From Prolixibacteraceae bacterium (GTDB lineage: Bacteria; Bacteroidota; Bacteroidia; Bacteroidales; Prolixibacteraceae): 64,000 bases of DNA. Under the pieces are notes generated by a model, which searched no databases, was not told where the DNA came from, and saw only the letters and a program-made list of their open reading frames with translations. The position numbers and the translations under genes are program-made. Shown here piece by piece: positions 53,608 to 62,771 of this stretch; within the stretch, counting starts at the first letter, position 1, and each line of letters starts with the position of its first letter. The DNA lies in NCBI GenBank assembly GCA_028683385.1, contig JAQUIJ010000019.1:49414-113413 (forward strand). Reading direction: 5' to 3'.

Positions 53608-54654
53608 ATGAAAATTACAAAATCGCTCTTCGGAAGAACCAACGAAGAAATTGAAGTTGACCTATTTACCTTATTAAATGACAATCAGGTAACCGTAAAA
53701 ATAACCAATTACGGTGCAATTATTACGTCTATTGTTACTCCGGATAAAAACGGAGAACTTGCCAATATTGCCTGTGGTTTCGAAAAGCTTGAAAACTACC
53801 TGAGTCCGGAATACCTCGGTAGTTATCCATATTTTGGATGTGTCTGCGGACGTTGCTGCAACCGCATTGCAGGGGGAAAATTCACACTCGAAGGCAAAAA
53901 TTACACTTTGGCAGTAAACAACGGAGCGAACCATTTGCATGGTGGATTAATAGGTTACGACCGCCGTTTATGGACTGCTGAAACAATTGAAAAATCAGAT
54001 AGTGTAGGCGTGAAACTGAGTTTATTTAGTCCTCACCTGGAAGAAGGTTATCCCGGAAACGTGAAAATTAGCTGCACATATACTTTAAATAACAATAACG
54101 ATCTGACTATCGAATACGGAGCAGAAACCGATCAAACCACGATTGTAAATTTAACGAATCACACTTATTTCAACCTTACTGGCGGAAAAGACCAAATCTT
54201 AAATCATGAATTGGAATTGCCTGCGAAAACTTTTACACTCAATATCGACAGTATTCCAACCGGTGAAATTCTTCCGGTAGCCGGAACGCCAAATGATTTC
54301 CTGATAAAAAAGAAAATCAGTAAAGACATTGCGACTGAAGAAACCGGCTACGATCTGAATTTTGTGTTGGACAATCCTGACGGAAAGCTGGTTTATGCCG
54401 GTAGCCTGAGCGAAGCAACTTCAGGTAGAGAAGTTGAAGTATTCACTACCCAACCTGGTATTCAGCTTTATACAGGCTACTGGATTCCGGAATTAACTAT
54501 TGACGGACAGAAAAAATTCGGAAGTTATTCAGGCTTGGCCCTGGAAACTCAACATTATCCCGATGCCATTAATAAACCACATTTTCCACCGGTTACGCTG
54601 GCGCCTGGACAGAATTTCTACGAAAAAACGATTTACAAATTCGGCGTAAAATAA
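53608..54654 (+). CDS. galM: Aldose 1-epimerase (mutarotase)
   Basis: 348 residues, the usual size. ITNYGAIITSIVTPDKNG at the N-terminus, LHGGLIGYDRRLW, the catalytic histidine in LTNHTYFNLTGG, and the late GLALETQHYPDAINKPHFP with the catalytic glutamate are all present. It interconverts alpha and beta anomers of galactose so that galK can use the sugar. It is transcribed away from the GntR-family regulator, with the shared operator between them, and is followed by a clear terminator 4 bases after its stop. Confidence 0.95.
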   Translation: MKITKSLFGRTNEEIEVDLFTLLNDNQVTVKITNYGAIITSIVTPDKNGELANIACGFEKLENYLSPEYLGSYPYFGCVCGRCCNRIAGGKFTLEGKNYTLAVNNGANHLHGGLIGYDRRLWTAETIEKSDSVGVKLSLFSPHLEEGYPGNVKISCTYTLNNNNDLTIEYGAETDQTTIVNLTNHTYFNLTGGKDQILNHELELPAKTFTLNIDSIPTGEILPVAGTPNDFLIKKKISKDIATEETGYDLNFVLDNPDGKLVYAGSLSEATSGREVEVFTTQPGIQLYTGYWIPELTIDGQKKFGSYSGLALETQHYPDAINKPHFPPVTLAPGQNFYEKTIYKFGVK

Positions 54655-54657
54655 AGG

Positions 54658-54679
54658 AAAGGGCTTCGGCCCTTTTTTT
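54658..54679 (+). terminator. Intrinsic terminator after galM
   Basis: AAAGGGC-TTCG-GCCCTTT with a UUCG tetraloop, followed by T7 in total; it starts 4 bases after the galM stop. Confidence 0.9.
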
Positions 54680-54706
54680 ATGTGAATTGCTGAAAAATAA
54701 AATTTG

Positions 54707-54714
54707 TACATTTG
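54707..54714 (+). promoter_or_regulatory. -7 promoter element of the acyl-CoA synthetase gene
   Basis: TACATTTG is an exact TAnnTTTG match, 31 bases before the ATG at 54745. A TTG at 54687-54689 is a possible -33 box with 17 bases between the two. Confidence 0.6.
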
Positions 54715-54744
54715 AATTCTATACATCAGCAAATCTATATTAAT

Positions 54745-56649
54745 ATGAGAACCATTATCGATCTTTTTGAAACCAGTGTAGCCAAATTTCCAAACCATGT
54801 TTACCTCTGGGAAAAACAGAATGGAAAATTTGAAGGAACGACCTACCAGCAAACCCATGATTTGGTTTTTCGGTTTGGTGCTGGCTTGATGGCTCTTGGG
54901 CTTCAAAAAGGCGATCGTGTTGGACTGATTTCTGAAGGACGCAATGCCTGGATCATTTCGGAACTTGGAATTTTGTATGCCGGAGGTATTAATGTTCCGC
55001 TTTCAGTAAAATTGGATTCGGGGAATGAACTTAAATTCAGACTGGCACATTCCGGAAGCAAAATGATTATTGTTTCCAGCGGACATGCTTCAAAAGTGGA
55101 AGAAATCAGGAATGACCTTCCGGAGTTGGAAAAAGTAATTTACCTCGATGGAAAGGAAAACCCCGGTGCCAACGACATCTCGTACGCTCAGGTTCTTGCT
55201 TTGGGAGATGAATATCTGAAAACAAATTTGAGCGATTTCGAAGCTGCTTATCAAACCATTCAGCCCGACGATATTGCCAATATTTCATACACATCAGGTA
55301 CAACAGCCGATCCGAAGGGAATTATGCTTTCGCACCTGAATTATGCCGCCAATGTTATTCAGTCGAATACCCTGATGGAAATTACCGAAGATTGGAAAAC
55401 GCTGGCTCTGCTTCCATGGGACCACGCTTTTGCCCACACAGCCTGTCTTTATTGCCTGATGATTAATGGTGCAAGTATTGCAGCGCTTGAAGTAGGCAAA
55501 ACACCAATGGAAACATTGAAGAATATTCCGAAGAACATTCAGGAAATACAACCAACGATTATGATGAGCGTTCCGGCGCTGGCTAAAAATTTCAGGAAAA
55601 GCATTGAATCCAACATCCGTCAGAAAGGTCCTGCCGCTGAAAAATTATTCAATCATGCCTTGAAAATTGCATACAAATACAATGGCTACGGCTGGGATCG
55701 AGGTAAAGGTACACGTGCAATCTACAAACCACTATTGAACCTTTACGACAAAATTCTTTTCTCGAAAATCCGCGAAGGGTTTGGTGGAAAGCTTCAATTG
55801 TTTATCGGTGGTGGTGCCTTACTCGACATTGAATTGCAGCGATTTTTCTTTGCCATCGGGATGCCCATGTGTCAGGGATATGGCCTTTCAGAAGCATCTC
55901 CGGTTATTTCTTCGAATGCGTTGCATGCCATTAAATTCGGGTCGTCGGGTCGACTGGTTAAACACATGGAACTGAAAATATGCGATATGGATGGCAACCA
56001 GCTTCCGCAGGGCGAAAAAGGCGAAATTGTGGTTAAAGGCGACAATGTGATGAAAGGTTACTGGAACAATCAGAAAGCAACTGAAGAAACCATCAAAGAT
56101 GGCTGGCTATATACAGGAGATATGGGCTACATGGATGAAGACGGTTTTCTCTATGTTCTTGGCCGGTTTAAAAGCCTGCTGATTGGCAGCGACGGAGAGA
56201 AATACAGTCCGGAAGGCATCGAAGAATCATTGGTTGACCAATCGCCATTTATCGATCAATGCATGCTCTACAATAACCAGAATGCCTATACTTCAGGAAT
56301 GATTGTCCCCAATATGTCGGCCATAAACCGTGAAATTGAAAAGCGCGGCCTCAAATCAGGAACTGATGAAGGATTGGTTGAAGCTTTAAAAATCATTCAG
56401 CAGGAAGTTGATGCATACAAAGCAGGTGGTAAGTTCGAAAACTCATTTCCGGAGCGATGGCTTCCGGCTACCATTGCGGTTTTACCTGAAGCATTTACCG
56501 AACAAAACCATTTGCTGAACTCGACAATGAAAATGGTTCGTGGAAAAATTACAGAGTACTTTGCTAAAGAACTTGAATTCCTGTACACGCCTGAGGCAAA
56601 AAGCATTATCAATCAACGCAATATGGATGCTTTAAAAAAGTGGCTTTAA
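54745..56649 (+). CDS. Long-chain acyl-CoA synthetase (AMP-forming)
   Basis: The ATG at 54745 is used; the frame starts 11 codons earlier with a TTG inside the promoter. 634 residues. The phosphate-binding motif is ISYTSGTTADPKGIMLSH, followed by GYGLSEASPVIS and the hinge YTGDMGYMDEDGFLYVLGRFKSLL. A late MKMVRGKITEYF carries the catalytic lysine region. It activates fatty acids to acyl-CoA at the inner face of the membrane. It is a single-gene unit between terminators and the surface-protein gene. Bacteroidota often carry several paralogues; the chain-length range cannot be told. Confidence 0.9.
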   Translation: MRTIIDLFETSVAKFPNHVYLWEKQNGKFEGTTYQQTHDLVFRFGAGLMALGLQKGDRVGLISEGRNAWIISELGILYAGGINVPLSVKLDSGNELKFRLAHSGSKMIIVSSGHASKVEEIRNDLPELEKVIYLDGKENPGANDISYAQVLALGDEYLKTNLSDFEAAYQTIQPDDIANISYTSGTTADPKGIMLSHLNYAANVIQSNTLMEITEDWKTLALLPWDHAFAHTACLYCLMINGASIAALEVGKTPMETLKNIPKNIQEIQPTIMMSVPALAKNFRKSIESNIRQKGPAAEKLFNHALKIAYKYNGYGWDRGKGTRAIYKPLLNLYDKILFSKIREGFGGKLQLFIGGGALLDIELQRFFFAIGMPMCQGYGLSEASPVISSNALHAIKFGSSGRLVKHMELKICDMDGNQLPQGEKGEIVVKGDNVMKGYWNNQKATEETIKDGWLYTGDMGYMDEDGFLYVLGRFKSLLIGSDGEKYSPEGIEESLVDQSPFIDQCMLYNNQNAYTSGMIVPNMSAINREIEKRGLKSGTDEGLVEALKIIQQEVDAYKAGGKFENSFPERWLPATIAVLPEAFTEQNHLLNSTMKMVRGKITEYFAKELEFLYTPEAKSIINQRNMDALKKWL

Positions 56650-56692
56650 CTCTTTAATAAATAAGGCATTTGGACAATAAAATTTCAGTACA

Positions 56693-57214
56693 ATGAAACG
56701 CAATATACTTCTTCTGGCAATGATATTATTTTTCGGGGCAGGTTCATTCGCTCAGAAAATTGGAGGCTTTGGAGGAGAGCTTTCAATATTAAGTATTAAA
56801 CCGAATTATCGTTCCTGGATTTCAAAAACCACCGGATTCGAGGTGTTTGGTGGAATATCCTCAGAGTTGAACGATTTCAACCCCAATGATGCAGAAGCAG
56901 GGTTTAAATTTTTGCATGCGCTCATCTATGAGCGAACCCAACGCACCTACATTGGCGTGGTTGGAAAATGGAAATGGGTCAATGTAAACGATTCAAATCA
57001 CAGAACCAGCCTGCCCATTCCGGGTATATTGATTGGCAAAGAATGGTACAGCAAACGCATAAAACGCAAAGGCTTTGCCGTTGAACTTGGATACCAGATG
57101 GGTACAAAAGCCTATAAAGTATATGATTCAGCAACTGTCAGTCCGGGAACTTATCAATTCGACGAATTTCCACTTATTCTCAATTTAAGGTATTCACTTT
57201 ATACGAAAAGATAG
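56693..57214 (+). CDS. Hypothetical exported beta-barrel-like protein
   Basis: 173 residues, starting with a cleavable signal peptide (LLLAMILFFGAGSFAQ). The mature part is beta-rich with alternating hydrophobic residues (GGFGGELSILSIKPNYRSW, GFEVFGGISSELNDF, FAVELGYQMG) and ends with FPLILNLRYSLYTKR, an outer-membrane-type ending. It looks like a small outer membrane barrel, but no family is recognised. It lies between the acyl-CoA synthetase and the polysaccharide export genes, 87 bases upstream of the latter, and could be transcribed with either or alone. Confidence 0.65.
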   Translation: MKRNILLLAMILFFGAGSFAQKIGGFGGELSILSIKPNYRSWISKTTGFEVFGGISSELNDFNPNDAEAGFKFLHALIYERTQRTYIGVVGKWKWVNVNDSNHRTSLPIPGILIGKEWYSKRIKRKGFAVELGYQMGTKAYKVYDSATVSPGTYQFDEFPLILNLRYSLYTKR

Positions 57215-57289
57215 GCCAAACTTGATTTTGGATTCGATTTTCACCTTCAAACAAATCACTTAACAAATCCCTTACAGCTTAAAAAATAT

Positions 57290-57297
57290 TAGCTTTG
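57290..57297 (+). promoter_or_regulatory. -7-like element directly before the wzm start
   Basis: TAGCTTTG matches TAnnTTTG but ends only 4 bases before the ATG at 57302. If used, transcription would begin at or just after the start codon, giving a leaderless transcript. A -33 box is not evident, so chance is possible. Confidence 0.3.
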
Positions 57298-57301
57298 CGG
57301 C

Positions 57302-58135
57302 ATGGAATCAGAAGAATTTAACTTGATAATAGAACCTGGAAGAATTGAAAAGAATTACTGGAGCGACTTATGGCGCTACCGCGAATTGTTTTACATTTTA
57401 GCTTGGCGCGATTTCAAAGTTCGCTACAAACAAACAGTAATTGGAGTAGCATGGAGTGTATTACGTCCCTTGTTAACCATGGTTGTCATTGTGGTTGTAT
57501 TCAGCAAACTAGCCAAATTGCCTTCCGAAGGCAATGCTCCCTATGCAATTATGTCGCTTGCCGGACTTTTGCCCTGGCAATTTTTTTCGAATGCCTTGAG
57601 CGAAAGCAGCAACAGTTTGATTTCGAATACCAACTTATTTACTAAAGTGTATTTCCCCCGGATACTGATCCCGGCCAGTTCGATTGTATTGGGATTTGTC
57701 GATTTCCTGATCACCTTTGTGATGTTGTTGCTCATCATGGTCCCTTACCAGTTTGTTCCAAGTATCAACATGATCTTCCTGCCTTTTTTCTTTATCCTGA
57801 CTTTTCTGGCTTCATTTGGCTTTGGACTTTTAATGTCGACTCTTAACCTGAAATACCGCGACTTTCGGTATATTGTTCCTTTTGTTGTTCAGTTTGGAAT
57901 GTACATCTCGCCGGTAGCATTCAGCAGTTCGATAGTGCCTGAAAAATATCAACTTCTTTATTCGCTGAACCCGATGGTGGGGGTAATTGACGGATTTCGG
58001 TGGTGCATCATCGGTGGTGACGTACCATTAAACCTAACGAGTTTGATGATTTCGACAGTGGTGATTCTTGCATTTGCATGGTTGGGAATAAGATATTTCC
58101 GAAAAACGGAAAAGATGCTGGCCGACTACGCATAA
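57302..58135 (+). CDS. wzm: Polysaccharide ABC exporter permease
   Basis: 277 residues with six membrane helices. The family start YWSDLWRYRELFYILAWRDFKVRYKQT is clear (shown in part: YRELFYILAWRDFKVRYKQT), followed by GVAWSVLRPLLTMVVIVVVFSKLAKLP, and FGFGLLMSTLNLKYRDFRY, LNPMVGVIDGFRW and WLGIRYFRKTEKMLADYA at the end. Wzm/TagG/RfbA-type permeases export lipid-linked O-antigen or teichoic acid-like polymer. The ATPase gene starts 10 bases after its stop. With the glycosyltransferases that follow it forms an ABC-dependent surface polysaccharide system. Confidence 0.9.
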   Translation: MESEEFNLIIEPGRIEKNYWSDLWRYRELFYILAWRDFKVRYKQTVIGVAWSVLRPLLTMVVIVVVFSKLAKLPSEGNAPYAIMSLAGLLPWQFFSNALSESSNSLISNTNLFTKVYFPRILIPASSIVLGFVDFLITFVMLLLIMVPYQFVPSINMIFLPFFFILTFLASFGFGLLMSTLNLKYRDFRYIVPFVVQFGMYISPVAFSSSIVPEKYQLLYSLNPMVGVIDGFRWCIIGGDVPLNLTSLMISTVVILAFAWLGIRYFRKTEKMLADYA

Positions 58136-58145
58136 AAAATAAAAA

Positions 58146-59399
58146 ATGAGTACAATTATAAAAGTAGAAAACCTCGGAAAATCTTACCTTATCGGGCATC
58201 AGCGAGAGCGGTACGTGGCTCTTCGCGATGTCCTAGCCAACAAAGCCCGACAGGTAGCCTCGAAAACCAAAAATATTCTTTCAGGCGGACAACTCATTGC
58301 CGGTAACGAGATCGAAGAATTCTGGGCCTTGAAAGACATTAATTTTGAAGTGAACCAAGGCGACCGCGTGGGCATTATTGGCCGTAATGGTGCTGGCAAA
58401 AGTACTTTATTAAAAGTATTGAGCCGCATTACTGAACCCACCACCGGACGAATACAATTAAAAGGCCGTGTAGCCAGTTTACTTGAAGTAGGAACCGGAT
58501 TTCATCCTGAATTAAGTGGCCGTGAAAATATTTACCTGAATGGAGCAATCCTTGGTATGAGCCAAATAGAGGTTCGTAAAAAATTTGATGAAATTGTAGA
58601 CTTTGCCGGGGTGGAAAAATTCCTGGATACTCCCGTAAAGCGATACAGCAGCGGCATGTATGTTCGATTAGCTTTTGCTGTAGCTGCGCATTTAGAACCC
58701 GAAATCTTGATTATTGACGAGGTACTGGCCGTTGGCGATGCCGAATTCCAGAAAAAGTGCCTTGGGAAAATGGAGGATGTAAGTAAAAATGAGGGGAGAA
58801 CGGTGTTGTTTGTGAGCCATGATATGGCGAATATCTCATCACTCACAAATAATGCAATTTGTTTGGTTAATGGAGAAATTGCTTTTCAGGGAAATACTAG
58901 AGACACCATTAATTATTACTTACAAAATGGGTTAAACATTTGCAGTATCTTTAAAGCTGAACCAGATCTAAATAAACCAAACTTCACATATGCAGCTGTA
59001 AAAACTTCTGAATCAGATGGCGTTCATTTTAATGGAGAAGATTTAGAGATTGAAGTTGAAGTTAACATGCCTAAAATCATTGAAGGGATGTCTGTATCAT
59101 TTCAAATATTTAACTCAAGAAGATTTCCAGTGATTTATGGTTATTTGTTTGATGTTGATCAGCCAATATTGAGAGAAACAGGACGCCACAAATTTAAATG
59201 CATACTACCTAAATGTAAATTATATCAGGATACCTACTATGTGAAGTTACATCTTGCTGAATCTAAGGGGAGAGAAAAATTTCAGGAAATCGACAATATT
59301 TGCGAATTTGAAGTGAAAATGATTGGCAAAATCATAGAATGGGGCTGGCAAAAAGATGTTTGCATCTATACAGAAGATTTTAGTTGGGAGTTATACTAA
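58146..59399 (+). CDS. wzt: Polysaccharide ABC exporter ATPase with glycan-recognition domain
   Basis: 417 residues. The ATPase half (1-250) has GRNGAGKSTLL, KRYSSGMYVRLAFAVAAH and EILIIDEVLAVGDAEFQKKC. A Wzt_C-type beta-sandwich follows (about 265-417, with FRIFNSRRFPVIYGYL-like strands), the part that in E. coli O9a recognises the terminal group of the finished O-antigen. The ATPase half has GC-rich codons like the host's, while from about 58860 on the sequence turns AT-rich. It forms a unit with the permease. The change of composition at the domain border suggests domain replacement. Confidence 0.9.
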   Translation: MSTIIKVENLGKSYLIGHQRERYVALRDVLANKARQVASKTKNILSGGQLIAGNEIEEFWALKDINFEVNQGDRVGIIGRNGAGKSTLLKVLSRITEPTTGRIQLKGRVASLLEVGTGFHPELSGRENIYLNGAILGMSQIEVRKKFDEIVDFAGVEKFLDTPVKRYSSGMYVRLAFAVAAHLEPEILIIDEVLAVGDAEFQKKCLGKMEDVSKNEGRTVLFVSHDMANISSLTNNAICLVNGEIAFQGNTRDTINYYLQNGLNICSIFKAEPDLNKPNFTYAAVKTSESDGVHFNGEDLEIEVEVNMPKIIEGMSVSFQIFNSRRFPVIYGYLFDVDQPILRETGRHKFKCILPKCKLYQDTYYVKLHLAESKGREKFQEIDNICEFEVKMIGKIIEWGWQKDVCIYTEDFSWELY

Positions 59400-59434
59400 A
59401 TTTCATTTTAGAATTATTTTAATAAAATATTTGA

Positions 59435-60151
59435 ATGAGAAAAGAAAATATATCTAGACTTTCAAAAATCCAAAGTCCCTCCAAAAAAGACATTTACTAT
59501 TTACACTACATATCTCTATTTCGAGACATCGAATATACTATCAAAAAGCACGGGAAAGGACGGGTTATTGATATAGGCTGTGGGAATAAGCCCTACGAAT
59601 TGCTTTTTCAGGATAGTGCATCAGAATATATTGGGTGCGACATAATCCAGTCAGATTTAGCAAAAGTTGACGTTATTTGTGAAGCTGATAATATTCCACT
59701 GCCTGATAATTCCTTTGACACAGTCCTTTCAACTCAAACAATAGAGCATATTGGTAATCATCAAGGATTGGTAAATGAGGCATTCCGACTACTTAACCCT
59801 GGGGGTATAGCAATTATTTCTGGCCCTTCCTATTGGCCACTCCATGAAGAACCTTACGATTATTTTCGATTTACAAAATATGGGCTTACTCATATTTTAG
59901 AAAACGTAGGATTTGAGGTTATTGAAATTCTTCCAAATGGAGGAATGTGGAGTACTACAGGAATAGCTCTAGTCCAAAGTTTAATAAATTCCAAAAGCAG
60001 AAGTTTCTTTTTACGAGTAATGAGATCCCTGTTCTATAGACTTAAATTAGTTTGGATGATAAATACATTTTTTGGATGGTTGGACCGAATTGATTACAAT
60101 CCAATAAATACAATGAATTACGTTGTTGTGGCTAAAAAACCAAATTTATGA
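59435..60151 (+). CDS. SAM-dependent methyltransferase of the glycan cluster
   Basis: 238 residues. Motif I is GRVIDIGCGNKPYELLF, the adenine-binding acid lies in YIGCDIIQSDLAKVDVICEADNIPLPDNSFDT (middle part IGCDIIQSDLAKVD), and the LSTQTIEHI motif and LLNPGGIAIISGPSYWPLHEEPYDYFRFT complete a class I fold. Methylation of a terminal sugar is a common chain-ending step in ABC-dependent O-antigens, and this gene sits between wzt and the glycosyltransferases, so that role is likely. The last four bases overlap the next glycosyltransferase gene start. Confidence 0.85.
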   Translation: MRKENISRLSKIQSPSKKDIYYLHYISLFRDIEYTIKKHGKGRVIDIGCGNKPYELLFQDSASEYIGCDIIQSDLAKVDVICEADNIPLPDNSFDTVLSTQTIEHIGNHQGLVNEAFRLLNPGGIAIISGPSYWPLHEEPYDYFRFTKYGLTHILENVGFEVIEILPNGGMWSTTGIALVQSLINSKSRSFFLRVMRSLFYRLKLVWMINTFFGWLDRIDYNPINTMNYVVVAKKPNL

Positions 60152-60951
60152 AACCCGAGATTTCAATTATCATTCCTTGCTACAATCATGGGGAATACGT
60201 TCGCGAGGCAATAGAAAGCGTGCTTAAAAGTACAGTAATAGAAATTTGTGAAATTATTGTTGTAAATGATGGAAGCACTGACCCTTATACAATTCAAGTA
60301 ATACAAGAACTTGAAAATGAAGGGATAAAAGTAATCAATCAACAAAACCAAGGACTTGGGAGAACTCGTAACAATGGAATAAGAATAGCTAAGGGAAAGT
60401 ACATTTTACCTCTTGATGCCGATAACACTATTTCGCCTGATTTTATAGAAAATGTATTAGCTGTTTTTGAGATATATCCTTCTGAATCAATTATATATAC
60501 TGACAGAGAATTTTTCGGAAAAAAGAAAGGAATTGATCATGTTGGGAACTTTGATTTGGAGAGAATGATGTACATGAATTACATTGATGCTTGCGCCATT
60601 TATCGAAAAGAAGTATGGGAAAAGATTGGAGGATATGATGAAAATATGCCTATCATGGGCTGGGAAGATTGGGATTTTTGGCTAAGCGCTGCCGAACAAG
60701 ATTTTAAATTTCATTATATTCCAAAGCCACTTTTCCAATATCGAGTAGTGGAAAATTCAATGCTTCAAGAATTACAAAATAATCTGAAATATGAAATTCT
60801 AGTTGAATACATAAACAAAAAGCACATTCGCATTTTATATAAATCCTACCAAAAAGTATACCCACAATTTTCAATCTCTATGTTTGAGAAACAGCATCCA
60901 TTAAGGACATTCGTTAAATATATAGTCAAATGGCTATTACAAAAGCACTAA
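60148..60951 (+). CDS. GT2 family glycosyltransferase
   Basis: 267 residues with a GT-A fold: ISIIIPCYNHGEYVREAIES at the start, IIVVNDGSTD, then ILPLDADNTISPDF with the DxD pair and IMGWEDWDFWL with the acceptor-side ED. There is no membrane segment. It starts in a four-base overlap with the methyltransferase gene, so the two are translated together. Strongly AT-rich, like the flanking cluster genes. It probably adds one residue to the polymer exported by wzm/wzt; sugar and linkage unknown. Confidence 0.9.
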   Translation: MKPEISIIIPCYNHGEYVREAIESVLKSTVIEICEIIVVNDGSTDPYTIQVIQELENEGIKVINQQNQGLGRTRNNGIRIAKGKYILPLDADNTISPDFIENVLAVFEIYPSESIIYTDREFFGKKKGIDHVGNFDLERMMYMNYIDACAIYRKEVWEKIGGYDENMPIMGWEDWDFWLSAAEQDFKFHYIPKPLFQYRVVENSMLQELQNNLKYEILVEYINKKHIRILYKSYQKVYPQFSISMFEKQHPLRTFVKYIVKWLLQKH

Positions 60952-60984
60952 TTAACTGAATTATAAAATAATCCATTTTCTCAT

Positions 60985-61992
60985 ATGCCTAAAGTTTCAG
61001 TAATCGTCCCCAATTATAATCATGCCCGATTTTTACCTTATCGGCTGGATAGTATATTTAATCAGAACTATCAGGATTTTGAGGTTATTTTGCTTGATGA
61101 TTGCTCAACGGATGATAGTCGTGATATCTTGGAACAATACCAGGATCATCCAAAAGTCTCAACTGTATTTTTTAATGAGCTTAATAGTGGCAGTACTTTT
61201 AAACAATGGCAAAAGGGGATAGCACTTTCAACAGGCGATTACATTTGGATTGCTGAAAGCGATGATTATTGTGAATCCAATTTTTTAAGTGAACTTGTTT
61301 CTATTTTAGATACACACCCAAATGTTGGGATATCATACTGTCAAAGTCGATCAGTTGATCAAAACAACAAGCCTTTAAACAGTTGGTTAAAGCAAACAAC
61401 CATTTTTTCGCCAAACTTATGGAATTTGAGTTTTATCGCCAATGGTAAAACTGTAATTACTAACTGCCTGATTCATAGAAATGTTATACCCAATGCCAGT
61501 GCTATAGTATTTAGAAAGTCAGTTTATGGATCTACTTCTGGGATAGATACCACGATGACATTGAATGGAGATTGGTTGCTATGGATAAAAATGCTTGAAC
61601 TATCAGATCTTGCATATTGCGTTAAAGAATTTAACTATTTCAGGCAACACAGTAACAAAGCAACAGGGGTGAATACCAGAAACTACAATGGTTTAAAAGA
61701 GCAATTTGAACTCTATGTTTACATACAAGAGAAATTAGGTATCACAAATAAACAGAAGAGAGAAATGACAAATGCGATATCGCGCAGATGGTTATTTCAG
61801 ATGGCAACAGGGAGTATAATTTTAGGTATAAAAAATATTCCTAAAGTTACAAAAGCTGCATTTTCTTTCAACAAATATTTCTACTTTAATCTATTGTTTG
61901 TTGCTTTACACCTAATAGTATTTCGGGTAATCCTTCAAAAAAAAGCTGATCCTATTGATATTAGCGAAATTATTGTTGACAAGTTGATTTAA
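60985..61992 (+). CDS. GT2 family glycosyltransferase
   Basis: 335 residues. VSVIVPNYNHARFLPYRLDSI, VILLDDCSTDDSRDIL and WIAESDDYCESNFL (the DxD-type ESDD) are clear; MTLNGDWLLWIKML holds the acceptor-side motif. A hydrophobic stretch near the C-terminus (LLFVALHLIVFRVIL) may anchor the protein at the inner membrane. It lies 33 bases after the previous glycosyltransferase and 14 bases before the next one, on the same strand and with the same AT-rich composition, so all belong to one operon. Sugar specificity is not readable. Confidence 0.9.
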   Translation: MPKVSVIVPNYNHARFLPYRLDSIFNQNYQDFEVILLDDCSTDDSRDILEQYQDHPKVSTVFFNELNSGSTFKQWQKGIALSTGDYIWIAESDDYCESNFLSELVSILDTHPNVGISYCQSRSVDQNNKPLNSWLKQTTIFSPNLWNLSFIANGKTVITNCLIHRNVIPNASAIVFRKSVYGSTSGIDTTMTLNGDWLLWIKMLELSDLAYCVKEFNYFRQHSNKATGVNTRNYNGLKEQFELYVYIQEKLGITNKQKREMTNAISRRWLFQMATGSIILGIKNIPKVTKAAFSFNKYFYFNLLFVALHLIVFRVILQKKADPIDISEIIVDKLI

Positions 61993-62006
61993 ACGAACCT
62001 ATTGCA

Positions 62007-62771
62007 ATGTACATCTCTGTCTGTATAGCAACTTATAATGGCGAAAAATATATCAAGGATCAACTTGATAGTATTCTATGCCAGTTATCAGCCAATGATG
62101 AGGTTATTATTTCGGATGACGGGTCTGGAGATAATACCACAAGTATTATTCAAGCGTATCATGACCCACGAATCATATTAATAAACCGTAGAATATCACT
62201 TCCCCAGAAAAATCAATATCCAAGCTATCTGGCCACAACGAATTTCGAAAATGCCCTTTTACATGCCACGGGAGATATTATCTTTTTAGCCGATCAGGAC
62301 GACATCTGGGAAAAGACAAAAGTGAAAGAAATATTGACCGTTTTCGAGACCCGAAAAGTTAATCTGATTCTGCATGATGCGATTTTGAAGGATGAACAGA
62401 AAAATGTCTTAGCTGATTCGTACTTCAAAATTGTAAAATCCAAACCAGGGTTTCTGAAAAATATGATCAAGAATTCATATTTGGGTTGTTGTATGGCTTT
62501 TGATAAAACAATCTTAAAAAATTCATTACCTTTTCCAAGACATTTAATCGCGCACGACATGTGGCTTGGATTAATTGCTGAAGGAACAGGGAATGTTGCA
62601 TTTATCGACCAGAAATTAATAACTTATCAAAGGCACGAATCGACTGCAACTACCTCGGGAAACAAATCGAAATTCAACATCCTGTTCAAATTAAAATACA
62701 GGATTCAATTTGTTGTTCAATATGTATCAAGGATTATTTATCTGAAGCTATTTAAGGCCGAAAACCAATGA
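62007..62771 (+). CDS. GT2 family glycosyltransferase (rhamnosyltransferase-like)
   Basis: 254 residues. ISVCIATYNGEKYIKDQLDSIL, ANDEVIISDDGSGDNT and IIFLADQDDIWEKTKV are the typical N-terminal half of the GT2 group that includes many rhamnosyltransferases (with the ADQDD motif). HDMWLGLIAEG is the acceptor-side segment, and LITYQRHESTATT follows as expected. The last four bases overlap the GT4 start, implying coupled translation. It belongs to the same export-linked operon. Rhamnose or a similar deoxysugar is a guess from the subgroup only. Confidence 0.9.
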   Translation: MYISVCIATYNGEKYIKDQLDSILCQLSANDEVIISDDGSGDNTTSIIQAYHDPRIILINRRISLPQKNQYPSYLATTNFENALLHATGDIIFLADQDDIWEKTKVKEILTVFETRKVNLILHDAILKDEQKNVLADSYFKIVKSKPGFLKNMIKNSYLGCCMAFDKTILKNSLPFPRHLIAHDMWLGLIAEGTGNVAFIDQKLITYQRHESTATTSGNKSKFNILFKLKYRIQFVVQYVSRIIYLKLFKAENQ

